Source: an uncultured Erysipelotrichales bacterium (GTDB lineage Bacteria; Bacillota_I; Bacilli_A; Erysipelotrichales; Coprobacillaceae). Taken from it: a DNA stretch of 20,262 nucleotides. Each line of letters opens with the position of its first letter. Position 1 is the first letter of the stretch. The translations under genes were made by a program, and so were the position numbers. The DNA lies in NCBI GenBank assembly GCA_910586805.1, contig CAJUJC010000026.1, positions 1 through 20,262 of the forward strand. Reading direction: 5' to 3'. This document shows positions 1 to 6,681 of the stretch, piece by piece. The notes under the pieces are model-generated. The model was not told the origin of the DNA. It did not search any database and saw nothing but the letters and a program-made list of their open reading frames with translations.

Positions 1-233
1 AGACAGGTGTATATATTGCTTGTACTCATGGTGTTTTATCAGGACCTGCTGCTCAAAGATTACAAGATTGTGCTGCGACTGAAGTTGTTATTTGTGATAC
101 TATTTCAATTCCTGAAGAAAAGAAATTTGATAAATTGGTGCAAGTGACAGTAGCAGATTTATTAGCTCATACAATTGAAAATATTGAAAATAATTTACCA
201 GTAAGTGATGTGTTTAAACAATATAATTTTTAA
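1..233 (+). CDS. prs: Ribose-phosphate pyrophosphokinase, C-terminal fragment
   Basis: Only the last 76 codons are in the window (first complete codon at 3, TAA at 231-233); the start lies upstream of base 1. The enzyme makes PRPP from ribose 5-phosphate and ATP in the cytoplasm, feeding nucleotide, His and Trp synthesis. The visible part matches the end of Prs proteins: a 'CTHGVLSGPA' segment (usually ATHxxxSGxA), then a 'VVICDTI' strand corresponding to the PRPP/ribose-5-phosphate region, and the family's usual end 'VADLLAHTIENI...PVSDVF'. A strong hairpin terminator follows directly, so it is the last gene of its transcript. The family assignment is firm; the usual gene symbol is applied by similarity read by eye. 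Confidence 0.9.
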   Translation, partial: TGVYIACTHGVLSGPAAQRLQDCAATEVVICDTISIPEEKKFDKLVQVTVADLLAHTIENIENNLPVSDVFKQYNF

Positions 234-263
234 AAGATATTATATTGAAAAGTTTTAAAATAA

Positions 264-302
264 ATCTCGTTATTTGTATGATCAGATAACGAGATAATTT
301 TG
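264..302 (+). terminator. Rho-independent terminator of prs
   Basis: A perfect 10-bp stem (ATCTCGTTAT at 264-273 with ATAACGAGAT at 286-295) encloses a 12-nt loop and is followed by AATTTTG. It lies 31 bp past the prs stop codon. The T-run is short but the stem is strong for this AT-rich background. Confidence 0.75.
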
Positions 303-405
303 TATAAAACAAATGAAAAATAAATGAACGAAAATATGAGTTGTATTATAAATATGAAATAACTTGATTATAAATCCATTTCATTATGCATAAAACATAT
401 TTTTG

Positions 406-434
406 TTGAGAAAAAAGGAAAAATATAGTACAAT
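406..434 (+). promoter_or_regulatory. Sigma-A type promoter of the bactofilin gene
   Basis: TTGAGA (406-411) and TACAAT (429-434) are separated by exactly 17 bp, each one base from consensus. The predicted start of transcription near 441 lies about 37 bases before the ATG at 478, and a GGAGG (463-467) precedes that ATG. The otherwise empty stretch 303-405 is AT-rich and shows no other feature. Confidence 0.7.
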
Positions 435-477
435 CCTTGTATATATGAGTGTTTCTTTTGATGGAGGAAAAATGTAG

Positions 478-1060
478 ATGAATGGTGAAAAGGATAATTT
501 TAAGAATAGAATTTTAGATCATTTTTTTGAACCTGTAGTAAAAGAGGAAGACAAAAAAAATAAGTGATGAGAGTTTTACAGCAAGATACAAAGATGAAAC
601 TGAATTAAGAGTTGAACCAGCAGTTGTAGAAGAAGAGGTATCAACTGTAAAAGAACCAACAATCATTTCAGCTCAAACAGTTATTCGTGGTCATGTTGTA
701 GCAGATAGTGATATTGAAATAAGCGGGGAAGTTATAGGGGATATCACTGCTGAAGGATTGGTAAAGGTTTTAGGTGGAAAGATTACTGGAAATATAAAAG
801 CATTAAAAATATTGATTAAAAATAGTCAAATACAAGGATGCTTGGCAAGTAAAGATTTTATAGATATTGTTGAGGGTAGTGAAATCATTGGAGATATTAT
901 TGGTGGAGATATTGTTATTGATTCAAAATGTCAAGGTGATATTATTGCGAAAGAACGATTAAAACTTTTACAAAATGCGAATATAAATGGTGATCTTCAA
1001 ACAAAAATTATTAAAATTGATGAAGGTGCTATTGTTGAAGGTAGATTAAAAATGTTGTAG
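478..1060 (+). pseudogene. Bactofilin (polymer-forming cytoskeletal protein), frame broken at an A8 tract
   Basis: From ATG 478 (GGAGG at 463-467, 10-nt spacing) translation gives MNGEKDNF... but stops at TGA 565-567 after 29 codons. Immediately before lies a run of eight A (553-560). Dropping one A joins this N-terminus to the downstream frame and gives a continuous protein of about 193 residues: a charged N-terminal tail of roughly 65 residues, then a bactofilin right-handed beta-helix of short Gly/Ile/Val-rich repeats (for example 'ISGEVIGDITAEG', 'VEGSEIIGDIIGG'). The downstream frame has no ATG, GTG or TTG before a TTG at 758, which is already inside the beta-helix, so it cannot be a stand-alone gene with a sensible start. 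Bactofilins polymerise without nucleotides and act in cell shape and envelope organisation. Either the gene is truly broken, the A8 is a sequencing error, or slippage at the tract makes the full protein. The frame otherwise shows no decay. Confidence 0.75.
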
Positions 1061-1101
1061 GACATAAATAATCATTTAATAGTGAGAATTTTGTATATAA
1101 A

Positions 1102-1139
1102 GGTAAGTTAAGATAAAAATTAACTTATCTTTTTATTTT
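1102..1139 (+). terminator. Terminator after the bactofilin gene
   Basis: GGTAAGTTAA (1102-1111) pairs with TTAACTTATC (1120-1129) over 10 bp with one G-T pair and an 8-nt loop, followed by TTTTTATTTT. The rest of the gap, 1140-1364, is AT-rich and shows no gene or clear structure. Confidence 0.8.
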
Positions 1140-1364
1140 GTTTGAAGAAAATAGAAAATTTCATTATTATATAAATTCTTATAAAATATGAGACTATTGA
1201 AATAAAATAGAGAAAATAAGACAAAACATATCTATAATATGATTATGTGGAAAAAGTGTGACAAAATTTTGTTAATAATACAAAGTAAAATATATAATAA
1301 ATGAGAAAAATGTTGAAAAATGCGTATAAAAATACTTTAAAATGTTAAAAATGAGTTTAGAAAT

Positions 1365-1393
1365 TTGACAAACATATAAAATTTTGGTATTAT
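1365..1393 (+). promoter_or_regulatory. Near-consensus promoter of tatD
   Basis: A perfect TTGACA (1365-1370) is spaced 17 bp from TATTAT (1388-1393). Transcription should start near 1400, giving a leader of only about 10 nt before ATG 1411. The leader is essentially the ribosome binding site AAGGGTGAG (1398-1406). An in-frame TTG at 1384 lies inside the promoter spacer and so cannot be the start. Confidence 0.8.
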
Positions 1394-1410
1394 GCGCAAG
1401 GGTGAGCGAA

Positions 1411-2169
1411 ATGTACTTCAATACACACACACATTTGAATAGTGATGAATTATATAACAAAAGAGATGTATTTATTCAACATGCATTGAATAATAATGTA
1501 ATGAATCTTGTGGTAGCAGGGTATGATATTGAATCATCTTATAAAGCTGTTCAAATAGCAAATGAGTATCCATTTATTTATGCAACAGTTGGAGTGAGTC
1601 CAAATGATTGCTTAGATACTACTGATGAAGATTTAAAAGTGATTGAAGAATTACTTCAAAACCCTCGTGTTGTTGCTTTAGGTGAGATAGGTTTGGATTA
1701 TTATTGGGAAGATGTTCCACACAATAAACAAAAAGATGTGTTTATTAAGCAAATTGAAATTGCTAAAAGATATAATAAACCAATTGTTATTCATGCAAGA
1801 GATGCTTATGAAGACACTTATCAAATTTTAAAGCAAGCTCAGCATTATGGAATTATGCATTGTTATAGTGGTTCAGTGGAAATGGCAAAAAGATATATTG
1901 AAATTGGATTTGAAATTTCATTGGCTGGACCTGTTACTTTTAAAAATGCAAAAGTGCCAAAAGCTGTTGCAACCGAAATTGGTATTGATCATTTGATGAT
2001 CGAAACAGACTGTCCTTATTTAACACCTCATCCGTTTAGAGGAAAGTTGAATGAGCCAGCAAATGTTGTGTATATTGCCCAGGAAGTAGCAAAGCTAAAG
2101 AACATGGAGATAGAAGACGTTGCTAGAATCACAACATTTAATGCCAAAAAAGTGTTTGGGATTAAATAA
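1411..2169 (+). CDS. tatD: TatD-family metal-dependent DNase
   Basis: This 252-residue protein is a cytoplasmic TIM-barrel hydrolase of the TatD family, which are divalent-metal 3'-5' exonucleases linked to DNA repair and quality control. The metal ligands of the family can be seen: THTH with H6 and H8 at the N-terminus, E92 in 'ALGEIGLDYYW', H128 in 'IVIHARDA', H150 in 'MHCYSGS' and D200 in 'IETDCPYLTP'. Length is normal (about 250-265). The start is ATG 1411, preceded by AAGGGTGAG and by a consensus promoter that excludes any upstream start. It is followed after 14 bp by the YabE-like gene, the same order as yabD-yabE in Bacillus subtilis, so the two are probably cotranscribed. In B. subtilis rnmV and ksgA come next; they are absent here. 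Confidence 0.93.
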   Translation: MYFNTHTHLNSDELYNKRDVFIQHALNNNVMNLVVAGYDIESSYKAVQIANEYPFIYATVGVSPNDCLDTTDEDLKVIEELLQNPRVVALGEIGLDYYWEDVPHNKQKDVFIKQIEIAKRYNKPIVIHARDAYEDTYQILKQAQHYGIMHCYSGSVEMAKRYIEIGFEISLAGPVTFKNAKVPKAVATEIGIDHLMIETDCPYLTPHPFRGKLNEPANVVYIAQEVAKLKNMEIEDVARITTFNAKKVFGIK

Positions 2170-2183
2170 GGAGGAAATGAAAA

Positions 2184-3122
2184 ATGTTAAAAAAAGCTAA
2201 AGAGGTAGTTGTCTCGGCTAATAGCCGTACAAAAGGAATTTTAGCAGTTGCTTGTGTTTATGTTGTTGTTATGTTAGCAACTGTATCAACAGGAGCAGTT
2301 AATCGTATTATGGATTATATTCCTACAGTAGATATTTCTGTTAGAGATGGTGTCCAAGATCAAAAGGACTATTTAGTGAAACAAGATACAGTAGGAAATG
2401 TTTTAGATGAATTAAGTATTGAATTGAATAAGGGAGATAGTATTGATAAAGGGTTAGATGAACTTGTTCAACAAAATGATTTACTAAAAATTACAAGAGT
2501 TGAAACTGCAACAGTTACAAAAGAAGAAAAAATCCCATTTAAAACAGTCACTAAAGGTAGTGGTGGTTGGAGTTCAACAGTTGTACAAGAAGGTAAAAAA
2601 GGTGTTATTAAAAAAACTTATTTAGTAACTTATGCAAATAAGAAAGAAATGTCAAAAAAAGTTATTAAAGAAGAAGTTATCAAAGAGCCAGTTGACAAAA
2701 TCATTCAAAAGAATGGAATTGCAAAGGGAACAACTTTTACTGGTAGATTAACAACTTATGGAGGAGACTGTAATGGATGTGGAGGAAGTTCTTCATCTGG
2801 AGTCAAATTGTCTCCAAAAACAGGTGTTAATAACTCAAATTCACCATTTTTAACTTATAGAGGAAAGAAATATTATTGTTTAGCGGCTGATCGTTCTATA
2901 CCATTTGGAACTATTATTAAAATTTCAAACCATAATTTAAGTACAAGTTCAACAATTTATGGAATTGTTGTTGATCGAGGTGGAGCTATCAAAGGAAATA
3001 AAGTAGATATTTTTAAAGGTAGCGAAAAAGGTGGTAAGAAGTATTTCAGCGGTGGAACTTCACATAACACAAAATTTGAAGTTGTATCTATCGGTAGTGG
3101 TAGAGCAAATTTTTGGAGATAA
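2184..3122 (+). CDS. YabE-like membrane-anchored DUF348/G5/3D cell-wall protein
   Basis: This 312-residue protein has a short basic N-terminus and a hydrophobic segment at about residues 18-37, likely a signal anchor, so the rest is outside the membrane. Then follow one DUF348-like repeat (about 45-105, 'DTVGNVLDELSIEL'), a G5 domain (about 106-177, ending 'KEVIKEP'-like 'VIKEPVDKI') and a C-terminal 3D domain (about 184-311). The three aspartates that name the 3D domain are D236 (AADRS), D264 (VVDRG) and D275 (KVDIF), the last two flanking the 'GGAIKG' turn. Related proteins (B. subtilis YabE, YocH, resuscitation-promoting-factor-like proteins) cleave peptidoglycan as lytic transglycosylases; this role is inferred. 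Unusual for the family are a Gly/Ser-rich insert with a CxxC pair (C196, C199) and a further C232. The ATG at 2184 has AAGGAGG nine bases upstream. It is shorter than B. subtilis YabE because only one DUF348 repeat is present. Confidence 0.88.
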   Translation: MLKKAKEVVVSANSRTKGILAVACVYVVVMLATVSTGAVNRIMDYIPTVDISVRDGVQDQKDYLVKQDTVGNVLDELSIELNKGDSIDKGLDELVQQNDLLKITRVETATVTKEEKIPFKTVTKGSGGWSSTVVQEGKKGVIKKTYLVTYANKKEMSKKVIKEEVIKEPVDKIIQKNGIAKGTTFTGRLTTYGGDCNGCGGSSSSGVKLSPKTGVNNSNSPFLTYRGKKYYCLAADRSIPFGTIIKISNHNLSTSSTIYGIVVDRGGAIKGNKVDIFKGSEKGGKKYFSGGTSHNTKFEVVSIGSGRANFWR

Positions 3123-3142
3123 CATTTGTTATCTCTTTTTTT
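3116..3142 (+). terminator. Terminator overlapping the stop codon of the YabE-like gene
   Basis: GAGATAAC (3116-3123) pairs perfectly with GTTATCTC (3128-3135) around an ATTT loop, followed by seven T. The TAA stop (3120-3122) lies inside the left arm. Confidence 0.9.
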
Positions 3143-3145
3143 ATA

Positions 3146-3177
3146 TTGACAAAATGAAATATCAGTGATAATATAAT
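3146..3177 (+). promoter_or_regulatory. Promoter of the sugar PTS operon
   Basis: A perfect TTGACA at 3146-3151 is followed by two possible -10 boxes: TAATAT at 3169-3174 (17-bp spacer) or TATAAT at 3172-3177 (20-bp spacer). Transcription would start around 3181-3184, within the large palindrome at 3172-3197. AAGGAGG (3202-3208) then leads into the first gene. Confidence 0.7.
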
Positions 3178-3197
3178 GATGACATGACATCATTATA
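3172..3197 (+). promoter_or_regulatory. 26-bp operator-like palindrome over the -10 and start site
   Basis: The 26 bases are palindromic about a central CATG with a single mismatched pair (A3182 against A3187). The arms are TATAATGATG and CATCATTATA. It covers the -10 box and predicted start site of the PTS operon, the classic place for a repressor. The GntR/HutC regulator encoded at 12110-12865 is the obvious candidate, by inference. A related core, TGTCATGACA, lies at 4495-4504. Confidence 0.7.
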
Positions 3198-3215
3198 ATA
3201 AAAGGAGGAGTGAAT

Positions 3216-4058
3216 ATGGAAAATATAAAATTAAATAATGGATTATTAATGCCAAGCATAGGTTTTGGGACATGGAAGATTAATGAATATGATCAAGCAG
3301 TAGAGTTAGTAAAAAATGCAATAAAGTATGGATATAGACATATAGATACTGCGAGTGTGTATGGAAATGAAGAAGCAATAGGTCAAGGAATAAAAGAAAG
3401 TCATATTCCTCGAAAGGAATTATTCATAACAACAAAATTATGGAATGATGTAAAAGGATATAGTGAGACTATTATTGCTTTTGAAGAAAGTTTGAAGAGA
3501 ATGCAATTAGATTATATTGATTTATATTTGATTCATTGGCCTTCACCAATTCAATTTAGAGATTGTTATCAAGAAAGAAATATAGAATCATATCATGCTT
3601 TGGAAACTTTATATAAACAAGGTAAAATTAAGGCAATTGGTGTAAGTAATTTTTTAAAACATCATATAGAAGAATTAGAAAAAAATATAAGTATTCCAAT
3701 AATGGTTAATCAAATAGAATTTCATCCCTATTATTATGATCAAGAAACAATCGATTATTGTAAAGAACATGGAATAGTTGTAGAAGCATATAGTCCATTA
3801 GGAAGAGGACAGGTTTTACAAGATAAAATTATTAAAGAAATTGCAAAGAAATACAATAAAACAGAAGCACAAATATGTATACGATATGCTATTGATAATC
3901 AGATTGTACCTTTACCAAAATCAGTTTCAAATGAAAAAATAAAAAGTAATTTAGATGTTTTCGATTTTTGTTTAAAAGAAGAAGATAGACAAAAAATAAG
4001 AAGTTTGAGTAAAGTTGACGGAAAAATTGGTTCATATCCAGATACAACAAATTTTTAG
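3216..4058 (+). CDS. Aldo-keto reductase, first gene of the PTS operon
   Basis: A 280-residue NAD(P)H-dependent oxidoreductase of the aldo-keto reductase superfamily (AKR5-like bacterial group). The catalytic tetrad is complete: D44 and Y49 in 'HIDTASVYGNE', K74 in 'ITTKLW' and H107 in 'LIHWP'. The cofactor-binding half is typical, with 'IGVSNF', 'VNQIEFHP', 'AYSPLGRG' and 'PLPKSVS'. It should reduce an aldehyde or keto group of a small carbonyl or sugar, or oxidise a sugar alcohol; the substrate is unknown. The chosen start is ATG 3216, seven bases after AAGGAGG; an in-frame GTG at 3210 is too close to it. The stop TAG forms part of the ribosome binding site of the following EIIA gene. As leader gene of a sugar operon it probably acts on a pathway intermediate rather than as a general detoxifier. 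Confidence 0.9.
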   Translation: MENIKLNNGLLMPSIGFGTWKINEYDQAVELVKNAIKYGYRHIDTASVYGNEEAIGQGIKESHIPRKELFITTKLWNDVKGYSETIIAFEESLKRMQLDYIDLYLIHWPSPIQFRDCYQERNIESYHALETLYKQGKIKAIGVSNFLKHHIEELEKNISIPIMVNQIEFHPYYYDQETIDYCKEHGIVVEAYSPLGRGQVLQDKIIKEIAKKYNKTEAQICIRYAIDNQIVPLPKSVSNEKIKSNLDVFDFCLKEEDRQKIRSLSKVDGKIGSYPDTTNF

Positions 4059-4067
4059 GAGGAAATT

Positions 4068-4460
4068 ATGAAAGGAATTTTATTAGTATCACATTCAACT
4101 ATATGTTACGGTGCTAAAGAAAGTTGTGAAATGATAGTAGGTAAGCAAGAGAATATAGAAACTATGTCTTTAACAGAAGAGGGAGTAGAAATATTTAGAG
4201 AAAAATTAGAAAACTTATTGGAAAACATGTTTACAAAATATTTGGAAGTAATTATTTTGACAGACATACCAAATGCAACTCCTTTTAATGAGTGTTATAG
4301 ATATAAATTAAGTCACAAGGAAAGAAATATAACTATATTATCTGGTATGAATTTAGCAATGTTAATTGAATTAGCAATGTTTAGTTCATTAGATATGGAT
4401 ACAGAAGATATGGCAGCACAAGTTGTAGAAACAGGAAAAAATTCTATTTTAAAATTATAA
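4068..4460 (+). CDS. PTS EIIA component, mannose/fructose/sorbose (Man) family
   Basis: This 130-residue soluble protein carries the first phosphorylation site of the mannose-class phosphotransferase system. H9 in 'LLVSHS' accepts phosphate from HPr and passes it to EIIB. The length and the 'ATPFN' and 'SGMNLAML' segments fit the EIIA-Man fold. The usual 'DLxGGTPxN' loop near the active site reads 'DIPNATPFN', losing both glycines, so this is a divergent member. ATG 4068 is preceded by AGGAGG overlapping the stop of the aldo-keto reductase. A 75-bp gap separates it from EIIB, the widest inside the operon, and holds a palindrome like the one at the main promoter. Confidence 0.9.
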   Translation: MKGILLVSHSTICYGAKESCEMIVGKQENIETMSLTEEGVEIFREKLENLLENMFTKYLEVIILTDIPNATPFNECYRYKLSHKERNITILSGMNLAMLIELAMFSSLDMDTEDMAAQVVETGKNSILKL

Positions 4461-4494
4461 ATATTAGTTTCTATGATATTATTATATTATAAGA

Positions 4495-4504
4495 TGTCAT
4501 GACA
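4495..4504 (+). promoter_or_regulatory. Second operator-like palindrome, before EIIB
   Basis: TGTCATGACA is a perfect 10-bp palindrome centred on CATG. It shares the core TGWCATGWCA with the centre of the long palindrome at 3172-3197, and GATGTCATG (4493-4501) occurs there too on the other strand. It lies in the EIIA-EIIB gap just after an AT-rich stretch (4470-4492) containing TATTAT at 4485-4490, but I see no good -35 box. It could be an auxiliary operator or the control of an internal promoter. Confidence 0.5.
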
Positions 4505-4535
4505 ACACAACAACATAATAAGAGAGGTGAAAAGA

Positions 4536-5036
4536 ATGTCACTGAGTTTAGTGAGAGTAGATGATCGTTTGATACATGGTCAAGTATTACTTATGTGGAC
4601 AAAAGTTAGATTAGGAGATGCAATTATTTTATTGGTTGATGATGCTCTTGCAAATGATCAATTTTTAAAGGAAGTATTTATGAATGCAGGAAATGGTTTA
4701 GGAAAAAAGGTTTACATTTTTAATGTAGATGAAGCAGTTGAAAAGATACCTAAAGCTATGAATGGTAAAAAGAATTATTACTTAATCTCTAAAAAAATTG
4801 AACAACTTTATGAGTTAAAAAGAAGAGGGATTGATTTTGGAAATGAAATTATTTTTGGGACAGCTAGTAAAGCTGCTGGGACTGAGAAAGTTTATAATAA
4901 TATTTATTTGTCTTCAAATGATATGAAATATTGTGACTTCTTAGATTCTCAAGGAATTAATATTTTGTTTAAGTTAATTCCTGACGAAAAGGGATTAACA
5001 TTAAAAGATGTAAAAACAAATTATAAGGGAGGATAA
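4536..5036 (+). CDS. PTS EIIB component, mannose/fructose/sorbose (Man) family
   Basis: A 166-residue cytoplasmic EIIB domain. The phosphorylation site is H14 in 'RVDDRLIHGQV', the hallmark of the EIIB-Man/Sor family; it takes phosphate from EIIA and transfers it to the incoming sugar at the EIIC-EIID complex. Length matches free-standing EIIB proteins, so EIIA and EIIB are separate genes here rather than fused as in E. coli ManX. The start ATG 4536 follows AGAGGTGA; an in-frame GTG at 4527 lies within that ribosome binding site and is rejected. EIIC begins 4 bp after the stop, indicating tight translational linkage. Confidence 0.94.
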   Translation: MSLSLVRVDDRLIHGQVLLMWTKVRLGDAIILLVDDALANDQFLKEVFMNAGNGLGKKVYIFNVDEAVEKIPKAMNGKKNYYLISKKIEQLYELKRRGIDFGNEIIFGTASKAAGTEKVYNNIYLSSNDMKYCDFLDSQGINILFKLIPDEKGLTLKDVKTNYKGG

Positions 5037-5040
5037 GAAC

Positions 5041-5850
5041 ATGGAAGTAAGTATTTTACAAGCATTTTTAATAGGTGTTGCATGTTGGCTAGGTAGTGTT
5101 GAAAATTCACAACCATTAGGAGTTGGTTTTTCAGATGCTATGTCAAAGCCTATTGTAGGTGGAACGATAGTTGGGGTAATTTTAGGAGATCCAGTGACTG
5201 GTGTAACAATAGGAGCAGCTGTTCAAGCAATGTATTTAGGTCAAGTATTAATTGGAGGAGTGGCGACAGCGGATATGGCATTTGTATCTTATCCATCTAT
5301 TGCGTTAGCTATGTTGGCTAAAGCAGATGCAAATGTTGCTGTTACTTTAGCAGCAACAATAGGTGTTTTAGGAGCAGCCTTATTTACTGGATATGAAATT
5401 TTAGCTTCAATATTCTATCAATTGGGTGATAAATATATAGCCGAAAATAATATTCGTAAAATGAAAATTGCTTATATGGTCTTGCCACCAATTACAAGTT
5501 TTATTATAAGATTTGGAATTACATTTACTATTGTAATGTTAGGAAGCAATTATGCTGCAACCTTATTAGGTGCTATTCCTGAAGTTGTATTACATATAGC
5601 AGGTGTTTTAGGTGGGGTTTTACCAGCAGTTGGAATTTCAATTTTAGTTACATACACATTAAAAGATTACAAATTTATTATTTTCTTTTTAATAGGTATG
5701 CTTTGTATAACATTCCTAAATTTAAATATGGTTGCAACTGCAATAACAGGGGCATGTTTAGCAGTTATGTATTATATGTTTACTGATGATAAGGGTGTCC
5801 AAAATTTACAAATGGCACAAAATGTTGAAGAGGAGGATGAATTACTATGA
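5041..5850 (+). CDS. PTS EIIC component, mannose/fructose/sorbose (Man) family
   Basis: A 269-residue polytopic membrane protein forming, with EIID, the sugar channel of a mannose-class PTS. Hydrophobic segments span most of the length up to about residue 245, followed by an acidic tail ending in EEEDELL. Family features are the N-terminal 'AFLIGVACWLGSVENSQPLG', the 'VGGTIVGVILGDPVTGVTIGA' region and 'MYLGQVLIGG', which resemble the EIIC-Man/Sor signature. The first gene product to contact the substrate, it would define specificity together with EIID, but the sequence alone does not reveal which sugar. It overlaps the start of EIID by 4 bp (ATGA), so the two are translated in concert. Confidence 0.93.
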   Translation: MEVSILQAFLIGVACWLGSVENSQPLGVGFSDAMSKPIVGGTIVGVILGDPVTGVTIGAAVQAMYLGQVLIGGVATADMAFVSYPSIALAMLAKADANVAVTLAATIGVLGAALFTGYEILASIFYQLGDKYIAENNIRKMKIAYMVLPPITSFIIRFGITFTIVMLGSNYAATLLGAIPEVVLHIAGVLGGVLPAVGISILVTYTLKDYKFIIFFLIGMLCITFLNLNMVATAITGACLAVMYYMFTDDKGVQNLQMAQNVEEEDELL

Positions 5851-6680
5851 GTGAAGACAAAGTTGTTAATGAATCTACACAATTAACTAAAAAAGAAATT
5901 AATAAAATTTGGTGGACATGGTTCAAATATGCTTTAACAGTTTTTGGTTATGAAAGATTACAGGCACCAGGCTTTACTCTTTCAATGTTACCAATTTTTC
6001 AAAAATTCTATAAAAATGATCCAGATAAAATGGTTGCTGCTTTAAAACGTCATTCTGTTTTTTATAATACAAATATCAATGTTGGTGGTGTAGTTAATGG
6101 TATTGTTGCTTCAATGGAAGTTGAAAAAGCGAATGGTGCTGATATTAATGATGATTTTATTCAAAATATTAAAGTTGGATTAATGGGTCCTTTAGCAGGT
6201 ATTGGTGATGCTATAACTCAAGCAACTGTGCCACCTATTGTTCTAAGTATTGCAATTGGACTATCAGCTAATGGTAGTATTTTAGGTGCGGTTTTTGCTG
6301 TTTCAGTTCTATATATTTATGCTATGTTATTAACAAAATTTACTTTCATGCAAGGATATAAATCAGGACGTGAAGCTATTCATAAATTATTAGGAAAACA
6401 AATGGCTAGAATCCAAGATGCAATGTCAGTGTTAGGATTAACTGTTGTCGGTGCTATTACTGCAAGTTATGTCAATTTTACAATTACTGCACAATATGTT
6501 AGTGAGTATAGCACAATTAATTTTCAAGAGGTATTGGATGGAATTTTCCCTAAATTTATTCCTATGTGTTTAGTTCTATTAGGGTTTTACTTGTTAAAAT
6601 ACAAAAAGTTTAGTGCAATTAAATTAATTGGTGTTTATTTAGTTATTGCAATTGTATTAGGACTAACTGGTATTGTATAG
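5847..6680 (+). CDS. PTS EIID component, mannose/fructose/sorbose (Man) family
   Basis: A 277-residue EIID membrane protein, the second half of the mannose-class PTS channel. Typical features are an N-terminal cytoplasmic part with 'NYERLQ'-like 'FGYERLQAPGFTLSMLP', an 'FYNTN' motif, the strongly conserved 'GLMGPLAGIGDAI' segment, and hydrophobic helices at the C-terminus. The start overlaps the EIIC stop by 4 bp, with GAGGAGGAT upstream inside EIIC. EIIA, EIIB, EIIC and EIID form a complete set, and all key residues that I can check are present, so the transporter looks functional. Confidence 0.94.
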   Translation: MSEDKVVNESTQLTKKEINKIWWTWFKYALTVFGYERLQAPGFTLSMLPIFQKFYKNDPDKMVAALKRHSVFYNTNINVGGVVNGIVASMEVEKANGADINDDFIQNIKVGLMGPLAGIGDAITQATVPPIVLSIAIGLSANGSILGAVFAVSVLYIYAMLLTKFTFMQGYKSGREAIHKLLGKQMARIQDAMSVLGLTVVGAITASYVNFTITAQYVSEYSTINFQEVLDGIFPKFIPMCLVLLGFYLLKYKKFSAIKLIGVYLVIAIVLGLTGIV

Positions 6681-6681
6681 A

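Noticed and set aside
472..477. ATG-TAG mini reading frame just before the bactofilin start
   Set aside because: It is only four bases from GGAGG and holds one codon. A leader role cannot be shown, and the ATG at 478 has normal spacing.
758..1060. A short stand-alone gene starting at TTG 758
   Set aside because: It would begin in the middle of the bactofilin beta-helix and has no ribosome binding site; the same frame continues upstream as clear bactofilin sequence to the A8 tract.
2957..3259. A 100-codon open frame on the minus strand across the end of the YabE-like gene
   Set aside because: It is antisense to the 3D domain, the terminator and the PTS promoter, and its protein resembles nothing.
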